A DNA stretch of 64,000 nucleotides from Gemmatimonadota bacterium. GTDB lineage: Bacteria > Gemmatimonadota > Gemmatimonadetes > Longimicrobiales > Gaopeijiaceae. A model generated the notes under the pieces. That model saw nothing but the letters and a program-made list of their open reading frames with translations. It was not told where the DNA came from and did no database searches. The stretch is from contig JBBEBG010000036.1 of assembly GCA_040882465.1 (NCBI GenBank), positions 1 to 64,000 of the forward strand, in the 5' to 3' direction. The position numbers and the translations under genes are program-made. Positions 7,521 to 16,098 of this stretch are shown here, piece by piece (within the stretch, counting starts at the first letter, position 1; every line of letters begins with the position of its first letter).

Positions 7521-8837
7521 TCACTGCCACCGAGAGAGTCCCGCCGCGAGCCTGCCTGCAAGGCGTCGTCGTAGTGCTCGCTTGCGCCAGCCCGTGAACG
7601 TCAGCTGTACGCTCTCGCGGCAGTCCTCGCGGAAGAGCTCGGCCATCGCTCGGCCCACGGCGCTTCCGTGCACCTCCACATTGAGCTCCGCGTTCCGGAT
7701 CAGGCTCAGTGGATCGAGGTTGCTCGAGCCCACGAGGGTCCACAGGCCGTCGACCACGACAGACTTCGCATGGATCATGGCTCCCTGCCAGAGAAACACC
7801 CTGACGCCGCAGGCCAGGAGCGAGCCCAAGCCGTGCTCGCCGGACAGGGCAGCCACACGGTGATTGCTCGCCCCTGGGATCAACACGGACACCGCCACTC
7901 CCCGGGACACCGCGCGCCGTAGAGCCGTCGCGAGAGGCGGGGGCGGGATGAAATACGGGGTCGTGATCAGCACCTCGGCCTCGGCCGCGTCGATCACGCG
8001 TTCCAGCAGCGGAAGTGTGCGGCGCGAGCGGCCGAGATCCGCCACGAGACGAGCCGGGATCCCTCCTGCCTGACGCGATGGTCGCCTTTCCCCCTCGACT
8101 TCCGCGCCGTTCGGTCCTCGAAACAGCTGCCATCCGTGTTTCCATCCCTCTTCGAAGGCTGCCGCTGCGTCGCCTGCCACCCGACCCTCCACGTATAGCG
8201 CTGAATCGCGCCAGGTGCAGTGCCGGATACAGTTGCCCGCCCAAGGGTCCGCGAGGCAGATCCCTCCGATCACCATCCTGCTCCGGTCCGCCAGGACGAG
8301 CTTCCGATGATCTCGGCCCAGATGCCGCGATCCGCGGCCCGTCAGAGGAACGTTGAAGAGCCTGACCGCCACCGGCGACCCTCGGAAGAAGAGATCGACC
8401 GGCCTGCGCCGGGCCATCACAGCTCCGACCGGATCGTGGAGAACGCGGACCCGGACGCCGGCCTCCCCCCGCACACGCAGCTCTTCAGCGAAGACCCCAC
8501 CCACCGCATCTTTCCGGAAGATGAAGTTCTCGAGCCGAAGGTCGCACGCGGCGGTCCGAACCATCTCGAGCATCGCCCCGAAGCTCTCTGTGCCGTTGAC
8601 TAGGATGCGTATCGCGTTCTCGGCTCGCGCCTCCGATCCGGCGATCGAGGCCAGGTCGCGAAGCACCGCCGCGGCGAGCACCCCGCGATCCGGGAGTGCC
8701 CCGGGGTCTTCCAGGAGGCGCGAGGAGGGCGTCGATCGCCCTGGTCCGCAGCCCTTCCCGCACCCAGCAGGGGCTCCCCGCACACAGCAGTGCTCGAGAA
8801 GCGCTCGAGCCTCATCCTCGACCGGTGGGACGTGCAT
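7521..8837 (-). CDS. phospholipase-D-family protein, cardiolipin-synthase-like
   Basis: A 438-residue protein with two HKD motifs: HRKLVLAD in the first half and HAKSVVVD followed by VGSSNLD in the second. Two HxKxxxxD motifs define the bacterial cardiolipin synthase/PLD fold, which moves phosphatidyl groups between phospholipids. No N-terminal membrane helices are seen, unlike ClsA, so it resembles the soluble ClsB-like group. With cfa nearby it suggests a membrane-lipid remodelling cluster. The first 40 residues are Cys/Pro-rich and unconvincing, so the real start may lie further in. Confidence 0.82.
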   Translation of the reverse strand: MHVPPVEDEARALLEHCCVRGAPAGCGKGCGPGRSTPSSRLLEDPGALPDRGVLAAAVLRDLASIAGSEARAENAIRILVNGTESFGAMLEMVRTAACDLRLENFIFRKDAVGGVFAEELRVRGEAGVRVRVLHDPVGAVMARRRPVDLFFRGSPVAVRLFNVPLTGRGSRHLGRDHRKLVLADRSRMVIGGICLADPWAGNCIRHCTWRDSALYVEGRVAGDAAAAFEEGWKHGWQLFRGPNGAEVEGERRPSRQAGGIPARLVADLGRSRRTLPLLERVIDAAEAEVLITTPYFIPPPPLATALRRAVSRGVAVSVLIPGASNHRVAALSGEHGLGSLLACGVRVFLWQGAMIHAKSVVVDGLWTLVGSSNLDPLSLIRNAELNVEVHGSAVGRAMAELFREDCRESVQLTFTGWRKRALRRRLAGRLAAGLSRWQ

Positions 8838-9081
8838 TCCGGTAGGATCTCCGAGCCGCGAGGCCCTACCGCTGCCAGAGGCGAGCGGGGAGCGTCGTCG
8901 ACGGAGGGCGGGACCCGCCTCCCTTAGAGTTCCGACGGGAGCGGATCAGGCGCGATTGCGGGCGCGGCCTTTCGCGTCCACACTCGAAGCGTTCGTCGTG
9001 CAGGATTGCACCCAGGGCCAGAGTAGGCCCACGAGCACCGAGGCCCTGCACAGGTACTTCGCCCCGAGAGACGAGCCCCCT

Positions 9082-10236
9082 ATGGTGCCTGATTCCAGCC
9101 GCGGCAGGAACGAGCCGATCGTTGTCGCCGGGGCAGGAGTCGCGGGGCTGGCGGCCGCAATCACGCTTGCACGAACGGGCCGTCGGGTCATAGTACATGA
9201 GCGCCGAGGCGAAGTGGGGCACCGGTTCGAAGGTGACTTCCAGGGGCTGGAAAACTGGTCCACCCGGACGGATGTTCTCGCCGTTCTGAGGCGACAGGGC
9301 ATCACCACTGAGTTCGCCACCTTGCCCTGCTACCGTGGAATGGCCTTCGACCCCGTGCGGCGCGGTTACACGGTGTCCAGCGAGCTGCCCCTCTTCTACA
9401 TGGTCGAACGTGGACCCGGGCCCCAAACGCTCGATGGCGCGCTCCTGAAGCAGGCCACGGAACTGGGAGTCGAAGTCCGATTCGACAGCCGGCTGGACCG
9501 GATCGAGGGCCCCGGAATCCTTGCAACGGGGCCGAAGGCCGCCGACGCCATCGCGGTAGGCTACCATTTCTCGACCGCCCTGGAAGATGGCTTCTGGGTC
9601 ATTCTCGACGATGACCTGGCACCCGGCGGCTACGCCTACCTGCTGACCTGGAACGGGCGTGGCACCGTGAAGAGCTGCATGTTCGCAGGGTTCAAGCAGG
9701 AGAAGCAATACGTCGAGCGAACCGTGGAGGCGTTCAAGCGGCTCGTCGGCCTGGAAATGCGCGACCCGACTCCCCACGGGGGATTTGGGAATTTTCGCGT
9801 TCCGGAGAGCGCGCGGAGCGGGCCGCACCTGCTGGTGGGAGAGCAGGCGGGTTTTCAGGACACGCTGTGGGGCTTCGGCATGCGGCTGGCAATCACCTCG
9901 GGGGTTCTGGCTGCGGAGAGCCTCTCGACCAGGACGGACTACGACGCAATGTGGCAACGCGACCTGGGGCCTCGGATGAAAACGTCGGTCGTAAACCGGG
10001 CCCTTTTCAGCGTGTTGGGCAATCGGCGTTACGGGTGGTTCCTCGCCCGCATGGCTTCGAGAGACGATCCCCGAGCACTGCTCCGGAAGCAATACGGATC
10101 TTCAACCCTCAAGCGGTTGCTCGCTCCCTGGGCCGACCGTCGCTTCAAGAGCCGTCGCGCGGACGCGACCTGTGACCATGTTGACTGCCACTGCGTCTGG
10201 TGCCGTCACCGGGAGCACGGTGACCCAGATGCCTGA
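9082..10236 (+). CDS. geranylgeranyl-reductase-family flavoprotein with Cys-rich tail
   Basis: A 384-residue FAD enzyme: N-terminal VVAGAGVAGLAAAITLARTG, then GDFQGLENWS, and a second FAD region LLVGEQAGFQDTLWGFGMR. These match the geranylgeranyl reductase/halogenase group, which reduces isoprenoid chains or oxidises hydrophobic substrates. The last 25 residues are unusual: four cysteines spaced C-x4-C-x-C-x2-C with nearby histidines, which looks like a metal site or [Fe-S]-type knuckle appended to the enzyme. ATG 9082 was chosen because the fold begins ten residues later. The open frame extends far upstream only because it is antisense to the PLD gene. Confidence 0.75.
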   Translation: MVPDSSRGRNEPIVVAGAGVAGLAAAITLARTGRRVIVHERRGEVGHRFEGDFQGLENWSTRTDVLAVLRRQGITTEFATLPCYRGMAFDPVRRGYTVSSELPLFYMVERGPGPQTLDGALLKQATELGVEVRFDSRLDRIEGPGILATGPKAADAIAVGYHFSTALEDGFWVILDDDLAPGGYAYLLTWNGRGTVKSCMFAGFKQEKQYVERTVEAFKRLVGLEMRDPTPHGGFGNFRVPESARSGPHLLVGEQAGFQDTLWGFGMRLAITSGVLAAESLSTRTDYDAMWQRDLGPRMKTSVVNRALFSVLGNRRYGWFLARMASRDDPRALLRKQYGSSTLKRLLAPWADRRFKSRRADATCDHVDCHCVWCRHREHGDPDA

Positions 10237-10315
10237 TAAGTGAGCGCCATTCACGCTTCCTGCAGCGAGAGCTTGGGACGCCCTGAGGCTCTCCTGTGGC
10301 CCACCACCACGAGCC

Positions 10316-11287
10316 TCACTGCGCCATTGATTCCGCAAGCTCAAACAAGGCGGGATCGATGTTCTTGGGGACACCGACGATCTCGGTGAGCGGCGTTGTA
10401 GTGACCCGGTTGTCCCGAAGTCCGACGAGGACACCCGTCTCACCGCGCGACAGAGCTGCCACAGCTCGGTCGCCGAGCCGGGTGGCCAGAACGCGGTCGA
10501 ACGCCGTCGGGGCGCCGCCCCGCTGCACGTGGCCGAGCCTCGTCACGCGCAACTCGAACCCGATCCTTTCGTGGTGCTCCTCGAAGTGGGCGGCCAGCGC
10601 AGTAGCATCGTACCGGGCTCCTTCGGCGACAACGGCCAGGGCATGTGCCTTGCCGCGGTCGTATGCCTCCCTCAGTCCCCGGACTACCTGCTCGGGCGTC
10701 GTCTCGATCTCAGGAACGACGACAACCTCGGCACCACCCGCGATACCCGCCATCAATGCCAGGTAACCGCACCCACGACCCATCACCTCGACCAGGAAAG
10801 CTCGATGGTGCGACGAGGCCGTGGTCTTCAGGCGGTCGATCGCCTCCAGCGCAATATTGAGGGCCGTATCCACCCCGATCGTGATGTCGCTTCCCGCGAG
10901 GTCGTTGTCGATCGTGGAGGCGACGCCGACCACGGAAAACCCCATCCCAGCGAGTGCGAGCGCCCCGGCCTGGGTCCCGTTGCCTCCGATCACGATAAGA
11001 CCTCCGATGTGCCGCTGATGCAAGCCGTCGAGCGCCTTGCGGCGCACATCGTCAGCGTGAAATTCGGGACATCGCGCCGTGCCGAGAACCGTCCCCCCGC
11101 GTTGGATAATCCCGCCCACGGTGCGCGCCCCCAACGGCTCCAGAGCTCCGTCGATCAGTCCAGCGTAACCGTTGCGCACGCCGAAGACCTCCCAGCCCAG
11201 TGCGAGACCACTGCGCGTCACCGCACGCACGGCAGCGTTCATTCCCGCTGCGTCACCACCGCTGGTCAGAACCGCGATCCGCTTCAT
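10316..11287 (-). CDS. pfkA: 6-phosphofructokinase, ATP-type
   Basis: The 323-residue length and residue numbering coincide with E. coli PfkA. GG11 (TSGGDAAGMNAA), R72, G104 (the ATP-type marker, Asp in PPi enzymes), T125 and D127/D129 in STIDND are all present. It phosphorylates fructose-6-phosphate. One oddity: the position equivalent to Asp103, which binds Mg-ATP, is Asn (GGNGTQ). It lies 3 bp after pgm on the same strand, so the two are probably co-transcribed for glycolysis/glycogen flux. Confidence 0.93.
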   Translation of the reverse strand: MKRIAVLTSGGDAAGMNAAVRAVTRSGLALGWEVFGVRNGYAGLIDGALEPLGARTVGGIIQRGGTVLGTARCPEFHADDVRRKALDGLHQRHIGGLIVIGGNGTQAGALALAGMGFSVVGVASTIDNDLAGSDITIGVDTALNIALEAIDRLKTTASSHHRAFLVEVMGRGCGYLALMAGIAGGAEVVVVPEIETTPEQVVRGLREAYDRGKAHALAVVAEGARYDATALAAHFEEHHERIGFELRVTRLGHVQRGGAPTAFDRVLATRLGDRAVAALSRGETGVLVGLRDNRVTTTPLTEIVGVPKNIDPALFELAESMAQ

Positions 11288-11290
11288 GAC

Positions 11291-12985
11291 TCACCCATTG
11301 CGAGAACGAGACCGGCCCGCGAGCACCTGGCTGACGATCAACCGCGCTTCCGTCTGAATGCGCCGCAGATGCTCTTCGCCACGAAAGCTCTCGGCGTAGA
11401 TCTTGTAGAGATCCTCGGTGCCGGAGGGTCGGACGGCGAACCAGCCGTCGTCGGTGACGACCTTCAATCCGCCGATGGGCTGGCCGTTGCCCGGTGCGAC
11501 GGTCAGCCGCGCCCGAATCTTCTGGCCCGCCAGCTCCTCCGTGCGAATCTGCTCGGCAGAAAGATCCCTGAGGGCGGCCTTCTCCTCCGGTGATGCCGAG
11601 ACATCAATTCGTTCATAGACCGACTCTCCGAATTCGCGCGTCATCTCGTCGTAAAGAGCGCCGGGGTCGCGGCCGGTCCGCGCAGTCATCTCCGCGGCCA
11701 ACAAGCAGGCGGTGATCCCATCCTTGTCGGTCGTCCACGGGGTGCCGTCGCGACGAAGAAATGACGCCCCTGCGCTCTCCTCGCCGCAGAAGGCGAGCGA
11801 GCCGTCGAGCAGGCCGTCTACGAACCATTTGAACCCGACCGGCACCTCGTAGAGATCGCGGCCGGACTTCGCCGTCACGCGATCGATCATCGAGCTGCTG
11901 ACGACCGTCTTGCCGACGTGCGCCCCTGCCGGCCATCCGGACCGGTGAGCGGAGAGGTAGCCAATGGCGGCCGAGAGGAAGTGATTGGGCTGAAGCAGAC
12001 CGGAGCCGGGCGTTACGATCCCGTGCCGATCATGGTCGGTGTCGCAAGCGAAGGCGAGGTCGAACCGGTCCTTCAGGTCGATTAGGCGCTTCATGGCGTA
12101 AGGCGAGGAGGGATCCATCCGGATCCGTCCGTCCCAGTCGGCGGTCATGAAGCGAAAGGTGGGATCAACTTCATCGTTGATGACCCGTAGGTTCAGGGCG
12201 TACTCATCGGCAATTCGTTCCCAGTAACGCAGCCCGGCTCCCCCGAGAGGATCGACACCCACGTGGATCGTGGAGCTGCGGATCGCGTCGAGGTCCACGA
12301 CGCTGGTGAGATCGTCCACGTAGGCGCTGAGGTAGTCATGCGTGTGCGTGGTCTGCGCACGGCGCGCCCGATCGTAAGGAATCCGCGAAACGCCGTTGGG
12401 CGCGCTTTCCAGCAACTCGTTTGCTTTCCTCTCGATCCACTGGGTTACTGCCGCTCCGGCGGGCCCGCCGTGCGGAGGGTTGTACTTGAAGCCGCCGTCT
12501 TCCGGCGGGTTGTGCGACGGCGTGACCACGATGCCGTCGGCCAGGCCCGTTTTCCGGCCGCGGTTATGGGTCAGGATGGCGTGGGAGACGGCCGGTGTGG
12601 GTGTGTAATCGTGTTCCGCCGCCGTCATCACCTCGACTCCGTTGGCGGCCAGGACCTCCATCGCGGTGACGGCCGCGGGTACCGATAAGGCGTGGGTGTC
12701 GATCCCCAGGAACAGGGGTCCGTCGGTTCGCTCACGCTTTCGGAAGAGACAAATGGCCTGGGTGATGGCCAGGATGTGCGATTCGTTGAATGCGCGTGCG
12801 AACGAGGAGCCCCGATGCCCGGACGTGCCGAAGACGATCCGTTGTGCCGGCACTGCGCCATCCGGGAACTCGCGATAGTAGGCGGTGATGAGCCGAGGCA
12901 CGTCGACCAGCTGAGAAGGCTCCGCCGGCTTCCCTGCGCGGGGACTAACGCTCACCGCGGCCCGGCCGTCGACGCTTCCCGCCAA
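11291..12985 (-). CDS. pgm: phosphoglucomutase (alpha-D-glucose)
   Basis: A 564-residue protein of the phosphohexomutase family. The N-terminal FGTSGHRGSS loop, the phosphoserine loop VTPSHNPPEDGG, the metal loop CDTDHDRHG and the sugar loop CGEESAGASF are all visible in order, and the C-terminal phosphate loop is VRPSGTEDLYKIY. Length matches E. coli Pgm (546). It interconverts glucose-1- and glucose-6-phosphate in the cytoplasm. It is the first gene of a pair with pfkA. Confidence 0.95.
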   Translation of the reverse strand: MAGSVDGRAAVSVSPRAGKPAEPSQLVDVPRLITAYYREFPDGAVPAQRIVFGTSGHRGSSFARAFNESHILAITQAICLFRKRERTDGPLFLGIDTHALSVPAAVTAMEVLAANGVEVMTAAEHDYTPTPAVSHAILTHNRGRKTGLADGIVVTPSHNPPEDGGFKYNPPHGGPAGAAVTQWIERKANELLESAPNGVSRIPYDRARRAQTTHTHDYLSAYVDDLTSVVDLDAIRSSTIHVGVDPLGGAGLRYWERIADEYALNLRVINDEVDPTFRFMTADWDGRIRMDPSSPYAMKRLIDLKDRFDLAFACDTDHDRHGIVTPGSGLLQPNHFLSAAIGYLSAHRSGWPAGAHVGKTVVSSSMIDRVTAKSGRDLYEVPVGFKWFVDGLLDGSLAFCGEESAGASFLRRDGTPWTTDKDGITACLLAAEMTARTGRDPGALYDEMTREFGESVYERIDVSASPEEKAALRDLSAEQIRTEELAGQKIRARLTVAPGNGQPIGGLKVVTDDGWFAVRPSGTEDLYKIYAESFRGEEHLRRIQTEARLIVSQVLAGRSRSRNG

Positions 12986-13402
12986 ACCAACAGCGTCGGT
13001 GCCCTAAGCGGCGAAACGTGAGCGAGCCGCCCAGGCTGTTTCACGGTCCCTCCTCGCACTCGCGTCAGGCCAGCGCCCAAATTGCGACCCACGAGAACGG
13101 TGTTCGCGTGGATCCCGGGGATCAACTCGGCAAAAGGTAGTCTGGACGTGTCGCGCGAGGAACCGCCACGAGCCGGGCACGGACCCTTCCAATCGCGCGG
13201 GAGGGATCGACGGAGGTGTTTGTGAGGCGCGTTAACGAAGCTTCATGCCTTCTTCACGCTCTGTTCATGGTCCTCGGGGTACGTTTAGCATCGCGGAGAA
13301 GCGGATGCTCGGGTTCGGATGGCTAGCTCACCCCGGTGTCATGGACACCCCGAGGTCGAGGGAGAGGTCAGGTGTCCGTGAGACCCTGCTGCAGGAGCCA
13401 CG
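12986..13402. other. 417-bp intergenic region between pgm and the small-protein pair
   Basis: No convincing gene was found; short open frames have no family character or ribosome sites. The region holds a divergent promoter area, including the three-box operator at 13242-13285 reading toward 13403, and a small hairpin (GGTGTC-CATG-GACACC type) around 13335-13352 in the leader. Confidence 0.6.
13242..13285 (+). promoter_or_regulatory. three-box OmpR-type operator and -10 element upstream of 13403
   Basis: TTCATG (13242), TTCACG (13253) and TTCATG (13264) are spaced exactly 11 bp. The last heptamer is followed by 9 bp and TACGTT (13280-13285). Box consensus, period and the 9-bp gap are the same as at 6338-6381 and 26069-26112. 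Transcription would begin near 13292, leaving a leader of about 110 nt before ATG 13403. Confidence 0.7.
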
Positions 13403-13594
13403 ATGATGGATTGGCTGCGCGAGAATTTCTTCTGGCTGGTGGTGGGTGCGCTCTTCGTGTGGATGCATTTGAAGATGCATGGGGGTCACGGTCATGGGGG
13501 CCACACCCATCGCGAGGCCGGTGGGGGTCGGGGGGCGCCCGGAGACGACGCGGCGGCGGCGAACGGAAACGGAGGACACCATGCTGAACATTAA
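13403..13594 (+). CDS. small His-rich membrane protein, DUF2933-like
   Basis: A 63-residue protein with a CAGGAG ribosome site before a double ATG. One membrane helix (residues 8-22) is followed by MHLKMHGGHGHGGHTH and a His/Gly-rich tail ending HHAEH. DUF2933-type proteins are common near copper genes. Clustered His and Met next to the helix suggest metal binding on one side of the membrane. The stop overlaps the next gene's start by 14 nt, so the two are co-translated. Function is unproven. Confidence 0.65.
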   Translation: MMDWLRENFFWLVVGALFVWMHLKMHGGHGHGGHTHREAGGGRGAPGDDAAAANGNGGHHAEH

Positions 13595-13841
13595 GGTCGT
13601 TACCTGGTCTCTTTCGCTCTTCAGCACAGTAACGTACCTGGTGTGCGTCGTTTACGGCCTCATCGTGCCGGAGTCGCTACACATGACAACCTTGCTCGAG
13701 GGTGTCCTGCCGGGGTTCCGGTGGCTCACCCCGGGTGGATTCACGATCGGGCTTGTCGAGTCATTCCTTTACGGCGCGTATGTCGGCCTGGTCTTCGCGC
13801 CGATCTATAACACGCTATGGAGACGCTGGGCCCGGGGGTGA
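13581..13841 (+). CDS. small membrane protein, DUF5676-like
   Basis: An 86-residue protein from ATG 13581 with a GGAGG site 5-9 nt upstream. Two hydrophobic helices flank a loop with LTPGGFTIGLVESFLYGAYV, and it ends IYNTLWRRW, the LxPxGxxxG...YN pattern of DUF5676 proteins found in metal-resistance loci. It has similar architecture to the product of 20429-20734 and to the N-terminal part of 3530-4063. Role unknown; co-expression with the His-rich neighbour suggests a two-subunit membrane metal-handling unit (inference). Confidence 0.6.
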   Translation: MLNIKVVTWSLSLFSTVTYLVCVVYGLIVPESLHMTTLLEGVLPGFRWLTPGGFTIGLVESFLYGAYVGLVFAPIYNTLWRRWARG

Positions 13842-13945
13842 CGGCGCCTGGAGCGGCCTCAGCTGGCTCGGTGCCGCGACAGCTTTCTCGCCGTGAAGCG
13901 AGTGATGGCGGAGGCTGAGAAACGAGCCCGCCGGTCCCAATTGAA

Positions 13946-15274
13946 TCACAAACCAGGGTCATCCGACTCGAGCCACCCGCCGTCAAACCCGGCCCGGCGA
14001 AGTCCAAGTCGCACATGAGGGATGCGTCGCGTCAATCGCCATATGAGTCCTGTCCGGTAGTTCTCGATCATCAGCGCGACCGCCCCCTGATCGATTCCAT
14101 AGACTTGGGGGCAGACCCATCCGGGCTCCACACCATCGTGCGCGGGATAGGTCGGGTTGAAGGTAGATTGGAAGGCGTAGCGGCTCGAAGAGCCCAGCAT
14201 GTCGTTGAAGTGCCGAATGGTGGGCAGAACCACGTCCGGAGCGAAAGGCAGCGACGCCACTGCGGCCCACGGCGCGATCGTGCCGTCATCTGGGCCATAC
14301 GGCGCGCCCCGCGCGCTGTAGCCCAGGAAGCGGCGCTCGACGCCATCCACGACGAAGGTTCCGGGAGGCGGGCCGTGGCAGGCCGTGAAACCCCAGCAGC
14401 AGTCGCAATATCCCTTAAACCCGAGAGGGTTGCGGATCGCGTACTCCTGCTGAATCAGGGTGGCTCGGCGGGAATTTTCGAAGTAGTCGATCCCCTTTTC
14501 CCGCATGCAGGTGTCTCGGATGTCACGGAAGTCGATCCAGAGGTGGAAGTACTGGTGCGTGAAGAGCGGCCCGGAATAGACCAGCTCACGTCCGTAGATG
14601 GTTTTCCACGCATGCGTCCGGCTCCACTCCGCGTAGCTCTCCGGCGGTATGGGGTGCGTCGGCGAGCCCAGGGCGAGGGCGTAGAGAAAGAGCGCCTCGT
14701 CATAGCCGCGCCAGCGGAAGGGGAGGAATCCCGACTCAGGCCGCCAGCCATGCGTAGGCGTCCTCCCGCCGTTCAGCGCCCATTTCCATTCCACCCGCCG
14801 GTAGAGGAACTCAGAGATCGCGCGGATCTCCCGCTCGTCCGGCATATCCCCGTCCAAATACGCCGCCGCCACCAGCGCGCCGGCGACGAGTAACGCCGAG
14901 TCAATGGTGGAAAGCTCGCATTGCCGTACTCTCCGACCGGTGCTCATGTCGAGGAAGTGATAATAGAATCCGCGGAACCCAGTGGATGACGCCCCGTCGT
15001 CATGCGCACTGTCACGAAAAAAGCGGAGAACACGCAGGACACGAGCTGCCGCCTCGTGCCGGCGCAGAAAACCGCGCTCGACGGCAATGGGAAAGGTCCC
15101 CAGCCCCATCCCCACCGCCGCGATGCTGCACGGGGCATCCGGCCCGGTGCTGTCGGCCACGAGACCGGTGAGCGAGGCCGGCTCATCGAGGAAGTACCGG
15201 AGAGCGCGGCCCTGCAAGTCATCGAGGAGAGGCTCGTACGCATTGGAGAGCTGTGTCCGGCTGACGGCGGTCAC
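13946..15274 (-). CDS. glycoamylase-domain protein (GH144-like glucan hydrolase)
   Basis: A 442-residue protein with alpha/alpha-barrel character and many aromatic residues. The C-terminal motif MIENYRTGLIWRL and earlier NPTYPAHDG are typical of the Glycoamylase family (PF10091), which includes GH144 endo-beta-1,2-glucanases. A cytoplasmic location is suggested because no signal peptide is visible. A run of cysteines (CDCCWGFTACHG) in the middle is noteworthy. It is the last gene of the long minus-strand copper run, with 110 bp before it, so co-transcription is uncertain. Its substrate cannot be read from sequence. Confidence 0.75.
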   Translation of the reverse strand: MTAVSRTQLSNAYEPLLDDLQGRALRYFLDEPASLTGLVADSTGPDAPCSIAAVGMGLGTFPIAVERGFLRRHEAAARVLRVLRFFRDSAHDDGASSTGFRGFYYHFLDMSTGRRVRQCELSTIDSALLVAGALVAAAYLDGDMPDEREIRAISEFLYRRVEWKWALNGGRTPTHGWRPESGFLPFRWRGYDEALFLYALALGSPTHPIPPESYAEWSRTHAWKTIYGRELVYSGPLFTHQYFHLWIDFRDIRDTCMREKGIDYFENSRRATLIQQEYAIRNPLGFKGYCDCCWGFTACHGPPPGTFVVDGVERRFLGYSARGAPYGPDDGTIAPWAAVASLPFAPDVVLPTIRHFNDMLGSSSRYAFQSTFNPTYPAHDGVEPGWVCPQVYGIDQGAVALMIENYRTGLIWRLTRRIPHVRLGLRRAGFDGGWLESDDPGL

Positions 15275-15383
15275 GGTCTCGATCCGGTGTCGCCCATGCC
15301 CCTTTCCACGGTTACCTCGTTCGGGGAGCGGCCCGTCCGCTCCACATCCGTGATGTTCCGGATGGTGACCTCGGCGATCTCGG

Positions 15384-16070
15384 TCATGGCCCGACGCCCA
15401 GCCGTCGACACAGGGCGGCGTGGCACTCCATCACCTCCATCACCACTTCGGCGGGGTCGTCCGTGACCGTGATCCGGGCCACGTCTTCCTCCGTCAATGT
15501 CCCGCCGGCGACCGCCGCGTCACGAAGCCAGACCAGGAGCCCCTCCCAGAACTGGGAGCCCACGAGGATCACGGGAAACGGCTCCAGGCGATGCGTGCGG
15601 CGGAGATTCAGAGCCTCGAACAACTCGTCCAGCGTACCGAACCCGCCCGGCAGGAGAACGAATGCGCAGCTGTAGCGCACGAGGGCCAGCTTGCGCAGGA
15701 AGAAGTAGTGAAACGGAACCTTGAGCGTGAGGAATGGGTTCACGGGCTCCCCTTCGGGCAGGTGGATCGTGAGGCCGACGGACGCGCCTCCGGCGCTTCT
15801 CGCTCCCTGGTTGGCCTCGGCCATCAGGCCTGGTCCACCTCCCGTGATGACCGTGAAGCCCGCTTCCGAGAGCCCCTGGGAAACGCGACGCGCGAGCCCG
15901 CCCCATCGAGCCGCGGCCGCGTTGCCAGCGGAGCCGAAGACCGTCACTCCACGCCGCACCTGGGCCATCCGCGCGAACGCGGTGGCGGCCTCCTCCGCGA
16001 TGCGGCGAACCCTCTCCCGATCCTCGGCCTCGGTCGCCGGGATCACGCTGGCGAGCTTCAGGTCCTCCAT
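15384..16070 (-). CDS. LOG-family nucleotide phosphoribohydrolase (TIGR00730-like)
   Basis: About 228 residues from ATG 16070. The Rossmann-like fold has GSAGNAAAARWG, VITGGGPGLMAEANQGA and the family motif PGGFGTLDELFEAL (PGGxGTxxE). These proteins cleave the N-glycosidic bond of nucleoside monophosphates; plant-type ones release cytokinins, while bacterial roles are often unclear. An upstream start at 16142 would overlap copB and adds poorly conserved residues, so 16070 is preferred. It lies 28 bp after copB. Confidence 0.82.
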   Translation of the reverse strand: MEDLKLASVIPATEAEDRERVRRIAEEAATAFARMAQVRRGVTVFGSAGNAAAARWGGLARRVSQGLSEAGFTVITGGGPGLMAEANQGARSAGGASVGLTIHLPEGEPVNPFLTLKVPFHYFFLRKLALVRYSCAFVLLPGGFGTLDELFEALNLRRTHRLEPFPVILVGSQFWEGLLVWLRDAAVAGGTLTEEDVARITVTDDPAEVVMEVMECHAALCRRLGVGP

Positions 16071-16098
16071 GGCCGGAAGGGGTCTCTCTCCACTCACG

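Noticed and set aside
9082-10236. Assignment of the flavoprotein as lycopene cyclase CrtL
   Set aside because: The middle motifs fit the geranylgeranyl-reductase group better, and no carotenoid genes are adjacent.
10267-10293. GAGAGC/GCTCTC hairpin after pfkA
   Set aside because: Short stem without a T-run; not enough to call a terminator.
13004-13192. Possible small gene between pgm and the operator
   Set aside because: No ribosome site, no hydrophobic or conserved segment, and composition fits non-coding DNA.
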